10,332 nt of DNA from Candidatus Hodarchaeota archaeon (GTDB taxonomy: Archaea; Asgardarchaeota; Heimdallarchaeia; Hodarchaeales; YT1-039), in the NCBI GenBank assembly GCA_016840025.1, contig JAEOTF010000282.1, positions 1-10,332 of the forward strand, read 5' to 3'. The notes below the pieces were generated by a model. It was not told the DNA's origin, searched no databases, and worked only from the letters and a program-made list of their open reading frames with translations. Shown one piece after another: positions 6,727-10,332 of the stretch. The position numbers and the translations under genes are program-made. How positions within the stretch are numbered: the first letter of the stretch is position 1; each line of letters begins with the position of its first letter.

Positions 6727-7269
6727 TTAAATCGGTCGTTGTTCTTGACGGACAAGTCGGCTTTCCGTAGTATAAGAGACATATCTTTGACGTCCATTGC
6801 GAGTGCAATCCCACTCTTCATGCGTTTCGGTCATATATTCCTCGTAAATATTCACAATTTTCTGCGCACCTGAATCGATTTTTGGATTGTGGACAAACTC
6901 CTGTTTTGTTTCTATCCCTTTCTCAGTTGTTTCGCCTCTTTCTGAAGAAATCCCAACATCAACAATCTTATTTATACCACTTTTTGCCCCAAGTTGTCTT
7001 TTGTTTGTATGTTTAGTGTTGTATTTGACCGAAGTATTCCCTCCAGGTTGAACAAATCCGATGATTTTTTCATGGGTTTCACCTGTTGGGTAAGTGATGA
7101 AAAATGTATGTTCACGTGTACAATAGTCAGTGCTGAATGAAATTGTACATTTACAATTAGGGTGCGGACGTTTCGGCTTATCCAAATGGATGCCTTTCAT
7201 GGAAACACATTTTCCACAGGCGCCCGCTCCAGGGTTAAACTTCCATACAATAACTTCTACTTCTGCCAT
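6727..7269 (-). CDS. Small protein with phage minor-head-like Cys/His motif
   Basis: The N-terminal third of this 180-residue protein reads FNPGAGACGKCVSMKGIHLD and then KPKRPHPNCKCTISF. This gives CxxC (Cys18, Cys21) plus PHPNCxC (His36, Cys39, Cys41). The spacing and wording strongly recall the C-terminal motif of SPP1 gp7/Mu F-like phage minor head proteins (C-xC-l-G--f-ld--p--PHPNCRC), which also turns up in some toxin-like proteins. Here the motif stands at the N terminus without the large preceding head domain. The rest (46-180) is polar, rich in Thr, Glu and Lys, contains YPTGETHEKIIGF and ends in an Arg-rich tail; I recognise no domain there. ATG 7269 directly follows the stop of the upstream gene and has a very strong Shine-Dalgarno, AAGGAGGGG, six bases away. 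Translational coupling with that gene is therefore likely. It is probably a metal-stabilised structural or adaptor protein. Function is unknown. Confidence 0.75.
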   Translation of the reverse strand: MAEVEVIVWKFNPGAGACGKCVSMKGIHLDKPKRPHPNCKCTISFSTDYCTREHTFFITYPTGETHEKIIGFVQPGGNTSVKYNTKHTNKRQLGAKSGINKIVDVGISSERGETTEKGIETKQEFVHNPKIDSGAQKIVNIYEEYMTETHEEWDCTRNGRQRYVSYTTESRLVRQEQRPI

Positions 7270-8325
7270 TTATTTCCCCTCCTTTATTCTTGGTGAAAAT
7301 GGACGTTCTGCTAATAACTGTCTGCGGTACTCTTGTTGAGTCAATCCCTCCATTACCTTAAAAGTTCCTGCTTCTGTCACTTGAATGACGCTATCTTCAG
7401 TTACATCAGCAGGCAACGCTGTTTTGGAGACGCGTAGATAGGGAATATGTATTTCATCATTGATTTTTTTACGCCACAGACTGATGAGGAGCACCGTTTT
7501 TGCAGTTTCTTCATATTCAGCTATAGTGAATGGGGGAAGGGATGGCAAGTCTGAGAGCTTCTCAACCCGATCCAAGATCAAGACGTCGCTGCTCATGATA
7601 GAGGGAATTGCTTCTCCCGCAAATTCATCGATCACAATATACGGTTTCACTTCTCCCCTAATCATTTCAAGTACATACTGTGCGTGGTCATCATCGGCCA
7701 ATCCAAAATTAATGGTGCGAGTTTTATACCCATCACAAGTGATGACGACATCGTGTTCACCAGATACTAGGTATTCGATGAATACAAACCCGTCTGAACC
7801 CGTTTGCCAGGAAATGGGAAAACTCACATCAGCGTGCCCATATCCTTTAATCCGCACTCTTACGCCTTCAAGTGGCTGCTTCTTTTGTTGGTCGAGAATC
7901 GTAAGATGTAACGTACCTGTACCGAGTCGTCGACCTGCCTCTATTTGCCACTCTCGCACCTCGTCAACTGTAGGAACTTTGGGAATGATGCCCTCTGCGA
8001 CTCGATCCTCAAGTTGGCCTATAATCGTCTTCGCATCTGCCATTATCAGATCCCGATACTTAAGATATCCCGAAGTTGTTAACCCTTCTGCGAGTTGCCC
8101 TGTCATCTCTTGCAACCTGAGGAACCGGGCTTGTGGAAGAAAAGAAGTGAGTAGATCGTCTTCAGTGATGCCATCAAGATCGATCAATTTGTTTATCATT
8201 TGAGCTGCAGGCAATGCCAACAGATCCTCAGTCTTTGTGACACCACGCTCTGACAACTTTTGAGCAATTACATTTCCGATACCTTCAATTTCGGTGATTG
8301 GACATGTCTTGGTTAAAAGAACCAT
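7270..8325 (-). CDS. DUF4332-like helix-hairpin-helix protein with Ig/transthyretin-like domain
   Basis: This 351-residue protein shows three parts. Residues 8-105 hold the helix-hairpin-helix signature TEIEGIGNVIAQKLSERGV, then DLLALP, and a second half containing RLQEMTGQLAEGLTTSGY. This is the paired HhH layout of DUF4332, a DNA- or protein-contact module. Residues 138-222 (GTLHLTILDQQ, PLEGVRVRI, TGSDGFVFIEYLVSGEHDV, CDGYKTRTINF) look like a carboxypeptidase-regulatory/transthyretin-type beta-sandwich. Residues 223-351 are unrecognised. No signal peptide or membrane helix is visible, which is odd because such beta-sandwiches are mostly extracellular. ATG 8325 is chosen for GAGG eight bases upstream and because the HhH domain follows at once; ATG 8373 or ATG 8361 would add 16 or 12 residues. 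It is first in the three-gene cassette and its stop abuts the next ATG. Composition is GC-richer than the flanks, a sign of transfer. The molecular role is unknown. Confidence 0.82.
   Translation of the reverse strand: MVLLTKTCPITEIEGIGNVIAQKLSERGVTKTEDLLALPAAQMINKLIDLDGITEDDLLTSFLPQARFLRLQEMTGQLAEGLTTSGYLKYRDLIMADAKTIIGQLEDRVAEGIIPKVPTVDEVREWQIEAGRRLGTGTLHLTILDQQKKQPLEGVRVRIKGYGHADVSFPISWQTGSDGFVFIEYLVSGEHDVVITCDGYKTRTINFGLADDDHAQYVLEMIRGEVKPYIVIDEFAGEAIPSIMSSDVLILDRVEKLSDLPSLPPFTIAEYEETAKTVLLISLWRKKINDEIHIPYLRVSKTALPADVTEDSVIQVTEAGTFKVMEGLTQQEYRRQLLAERPFSPRIKEGK
7276..7284 (-). promoter_or_regulatory. Strong ribosome binding site of the Cys/His protein gene
   Basis: AAGGAGGGG on the minus strand lies inside the last codons of the upstream gene, six bases before ATG 7269. 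It fixes the start and shows that the small gene is translated efficiently from the shared transcript. Confidence 0.8.
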
Positions 8326-8470
8326 CTTTTCAACCTCATGAATAAAAATTTTTTTGTTCATTAATACAATCATTTTTCCCCGTATTTAATTCTAATCCAC
8401 TTTTAGACTCTAACATATCTCTGTAGTTCATATCTATTTTTTTGACAGTTTCGGCATGTACTTTTATATC
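8326..8470 (-). promoter_or_regulatory. Candidate promoters and ribosome binding site of the three-gene cassette
   Basis: On the minus strand GAGG (8337-8334) precedes ATG 8325 by eight bases. A TATA-like TTAAATAC (8389-8382) would start transcription near 8360, leaving a leader of about 35 bases. In that case ATG 8373 would not be transcribed, and ATG 8361 would be almost leaderless. A better-looking box, TATAAAAG (8468-8461), would start near 8440 and give a long leader. Which one is used cannot be told. Confidence 0.35.
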
Positions 8471-8658
8471 GTATTTTAAAGATCCACTAACTCTCAATCA
8501 CCCTTTTTTCTATTTTTTCTTATTTTGAAGACATTATTAATCTTCAGGGAAATTAATTTACATGGTTAAAATATTGTACTCAATAAGTAAGTAGAACGTC
8601 GCTTCCAAACTTACACTAATGTTTAAATTTGTGTCAATGTATTGTTGTAGAGACAATT

Positions 8659-8982
8659 ATGGCAGATGATAATCTCCGTGAAAAGGTAACAAAGGTCTTA
8701 ATTGATGATCTTTCAGATTTTAAACTTAATGCAGCCTATTTAGCCTACTTAAAGGCTTGGGTTGAAAACCTTGATGAAGAAGTAAGACTTGAATTGAATA
8801 AGCTTCTGCTATCACTAATCGAGAACAAAGGAAACTACTCAACCTTCTATTATGAAATAACTCAATACGAAAAAAATATGTCAAACGATTATTTTGGCAG
8901 GACAAGGATTAAGGGAGAAAAGAAGAGAGCTTGGAGAAACCGTGAAGCGAAAAAGAAACGAATATCAAGGCATAAAAAGTAA
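8659..8982 (+). CDS. Small charged hypothetical protein
   Basis: This 107-residue protein belongs to no family I recognise. It looks mostly helical. Residues 1-60 are acidic and amphipathic (DDLSDFKLNAAYLAYLKAW, then ENLDEEVRLELNKLLLSLIE). The last 30 residues form a very basic tail (RTRIKGEKKRAWRNREAKKK and further Lys/Arg). That acidic-helix plus basic-tail layout would suit a nucleic-acid-associated or partner-binding protein, but this is inference. ATG 8659 is preferred to TTG 8629. TTTAAATTT (8622-8630) could be its TATA box with a leader of about eight bases, and no good Shine-Dalgarno is present. It is alone, with the cassette diverging on its left and an AT-rich spacer on its right. 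Base composition matches the low-GC host background rather than the cassette. Confidence 0.6.
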   Translation: MADDNLREKVTKVLIDDLSDFKLNAAYLAYLKAWVENLDEEVRLELNKLLLSLIENKGNYSTFYYEITQYEKNMSNDYFGRTRIKGEKKRAWRNREAKKKRISRHKK

Positions 8983-9130
8983 GAATTAAAACGCGATCCT
9001 GACAAACAATGAACTCTTAGCTTATTTAGAAGAAACTAATAAAAAATCGTTTTGAACGCGCTTAAAAACTTCGTAAAGCAGGTTTATTGTGAACAGGTCA
9101 TACAGGATACTGTTGATAGTTATCTTTTCA

Positions 9131-9201
9131 ACTTTCTACTTTCTGCACTATTAATATTTTATTAATTATTTTTTCTTCTAAATATTAGAAAGGTAGAAAG
9201 T
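9131..9201. repeat. Long imperfect inverted repeat in an AT-rich spacer
   Basis: ACTTTCTAC-TTTCT (9131-9144) and AGAAAGGTAGAAAGT (9187-9201) are reverse complements except for one bulged base. They flank an AT-rich loop of about 42 bases that itself contains smaller palindromes around TTAATATTTTATTAAT. No coding content is seen. It could be a transcript-end hairpin, a remnant of a small inverted-repeat element, or a protein-binding cruciform. No target-site duplication was found by eye. Confidence 0.5.
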
Positions 9202-9256
9202 ATTTTATTCCTTAACATAAATCGCAAGTGTTCAAACCCAAATTAAGTTAATGGGC

Positions 9257-10332
9257 TTATTTTGTATTATGTTTCACACCTAGGAGGTTCCCTAGAAAAC
9301 GTATTCGTTTAATTAGTACCTTGAAAAGCCCTAATGTAATTATCAAAGAACCACCCACAATACTCAGTAACTTGAGAATCATATTTGTATTCCACTGTAC
9401 AATATAAAAAGCGAGAACAATAATTACAGGGTGATGGATAAGGAAAAACGGCATTATAGCTTGTTTACCATATTTCAACCAATTATTAGCGAAATCGAGA
9501 TACTTCATACCAAATAATAATAAGAAAATGGTCCAGAACCAGCTATTAATACTAAATACGCCCCATTTAATTAGAAGATCAATCATGCTTAGCGGAGCTG
9601 ACACAGGATCACTAAAACTGGTTGATACAGTTGATAGTATGAGCACTGAACTGGTGAAACTTAAGATCAGGATAAGCCACCAATTCTTCTTTAAAGCGTT
9701 TAGAACCCTTTGATCCAAAAACAGGATGTAACCATACACGAAAAATATAAAGTGATACAAGAAATCCGCCCAATCTTGCTGATCTGGAAAGGATGGATTA
9801 AGCACAATCTGTGTCAACGCTAATGGAATAACCCATAGAAAAATACCTACAGGGGTATTGACTAACCTAACGAAAAGTTCAATGAAACGAGACCCATTTT
9901 TTCCATTTAACCATCTATAGACTGGTATAGCCATTACTGAGAACAAAAACAAAAACCCAAGGAACCATAAGTGATATCCTAATGCGCCAAAAATCTTTGG
10001 ATTCACACCAATTGCGCGAACTCTCGTGGATATGAACTCAAGAATTGTACCATCACTCAAAAAATTGAGAAATGTTCCAAAATACATTCTTTTGTGAAGC
10101 AGTTCATAGTAGGCTTGGATAGGCGTCAATAAAATTGAACCAATTATAAACGGGATTAATAATCTCCGTACACGTTCCATTGAATATTCTTGAATACTAC
10201 GTCGCTTTAAGGCTAAAAAAGTGCTAGCTCCAGATATCATAAAAAATAACGGCATCCCTAACGGATAAAAAAAGACTATAAAGTAGGTTGCAGACAAGCT
10301 CAGCTCTGCGTTATTAATGTGAAAATCAATGA
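9257..10332 (-). CDS. Acyltransferase family 3 membrane protein (5' end beyond window)
   Basis: The minus-strand frame is open to the right edge. Upstream of TTG 10297 it continues in frame as IDFHINNAELS, which matches the HxxN segment typical of acyltransferase-3 proteins, so the real start lies outside. It then reads MPLFFMISGASTFLALKRRS, the family's MPLFF-SGAS helix, and ERVRRLLIPFIIGSILLTPIQAYYE, the conserved R--RLL-P motif. About nine hydrophobic segments follow, including GYHLWFLGFLFLFSVMAIP and PFFLIHHPVIIVLAFYIVQW. Members of this OafA/MdoC-like group transfer acyl groups from the inner to the outer face of the membrane onto sugars or other cell-surface molecules. About 358 residues are visible and perhaps 30-50 are missing. 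The stop is TAA at 9259-9257. No sugar-biosynthesis neighbour is visible, so the acceptor is unknown. The catalytic His usually lies near the missing N terminus. Confidence 0.88.
   Translation of the reverse strand, partial: IDFHINNAELSLSATYFIVFFYPLGMPLFFMISGASTFLALKRRSIQEYSMERVRRLLIPFIIGSILLTPIQAYYELLHKRMYFGTFLNFLSDGTILEFISTRVRAIGVNPKIFGALGYHLWFLGFLFLFSVMAIPVYRWLNGKNGSRFIELFVRLVNTPVGIFLWVIPLALTQIVLNPSFPDQQDWADFLYHFIFFVYGYILFLDQRVLNALKKNWWLILILSFTSSVLILSTVSTSFSDPVSAPLSMIDLLIKWGVFSINSWFWTIFLLLFGMKYLDFANNWLKYGKQAIMPFFLIHHPVIIVLAFYIVQWNTNMILKLLSIVGGSLIITLGLFKVLIKRIRFLGNLLGVKHNTK

Noticed and set aside
7460..8203. Plus-strand open frame of 247 codons
   Set aside because: It lies wholly antisense to the HhH/Ig-like gene. 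Its translation is rich in Ser and Arg without domain features, as expected for a shadow of a GC-richer gene, and the minus-strand protein has recognisable domains.

Overview
The window looks like a piece of a low-GC archaeal genome. The case is indirect. Several starts combine an AT-rich TATA-like box about 25 bp before a very short or absent leader, with strong GGAGG/GAGGTGAT Shine-Dalgarno sites at others, and the DUF3795-type cysteine protein is of a kind common in anaerobic archaea. An Asgard or methanogen-related host would fit, but no marker here fixes the phylum. Both ends cut genes: uvrB on the left and a membrane acyltransferase on the right.

Left part (1-3009): the N-terminal half of UvrB on the minus strand diverges from a UlaG-like metallo-beta-lactamase-fold hydrolase. 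A radical SAM protein of the spore-photoproduct-lyase-like family follows. uvrB and the radical SAM gene both have an ACAA...TTGT inverted repeat next to the inferred promoter.

Middle part (3010-5555): two broken genes flank a small intact one. A DUF3795-type cysteine-cluster gene (minus) has an in-frame TAG at codon 19. A DNA-3-methyladenine glycosylase I (Tag)-like gene (plus) has an in-frame TGA where a Trp is expected, plus a frameshift. The intact gene between them encodes an 86-residue basic protein. An intact SMP-30/gluconolactonase-family gene follows.

Cassette (5728-8325, minus strand): three co-directional genes encode (a) a DUF4332-like helix-hairpin-helix protein fused to an Ig/transthyretin-like domain, (b) a small protein with a Cys/His motif like that at the end of phage minor head proteins, joined to (a) with no gap, and (c) an endonuclease/exonuclease/phosphatase (EEP) family enzyme. 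Genes (a) and (c) are visibly more GC-rich than their surroundings, which suggests transfer. This is the best candidate for an undescribed functional unit, but its role is unknown.

Right part (8374-10332): a small charged orphan protein, an AT-rich spacer with a long inverted repeat and possible gene debris, and the 5'-truncated acyltransferase-3 gene.

DNA-repair-type families recur (UvrB, Tag remnant, EEP nuclease, photolyase-like radical SAM). Orientations, spacing and composition do not show that they form one system.
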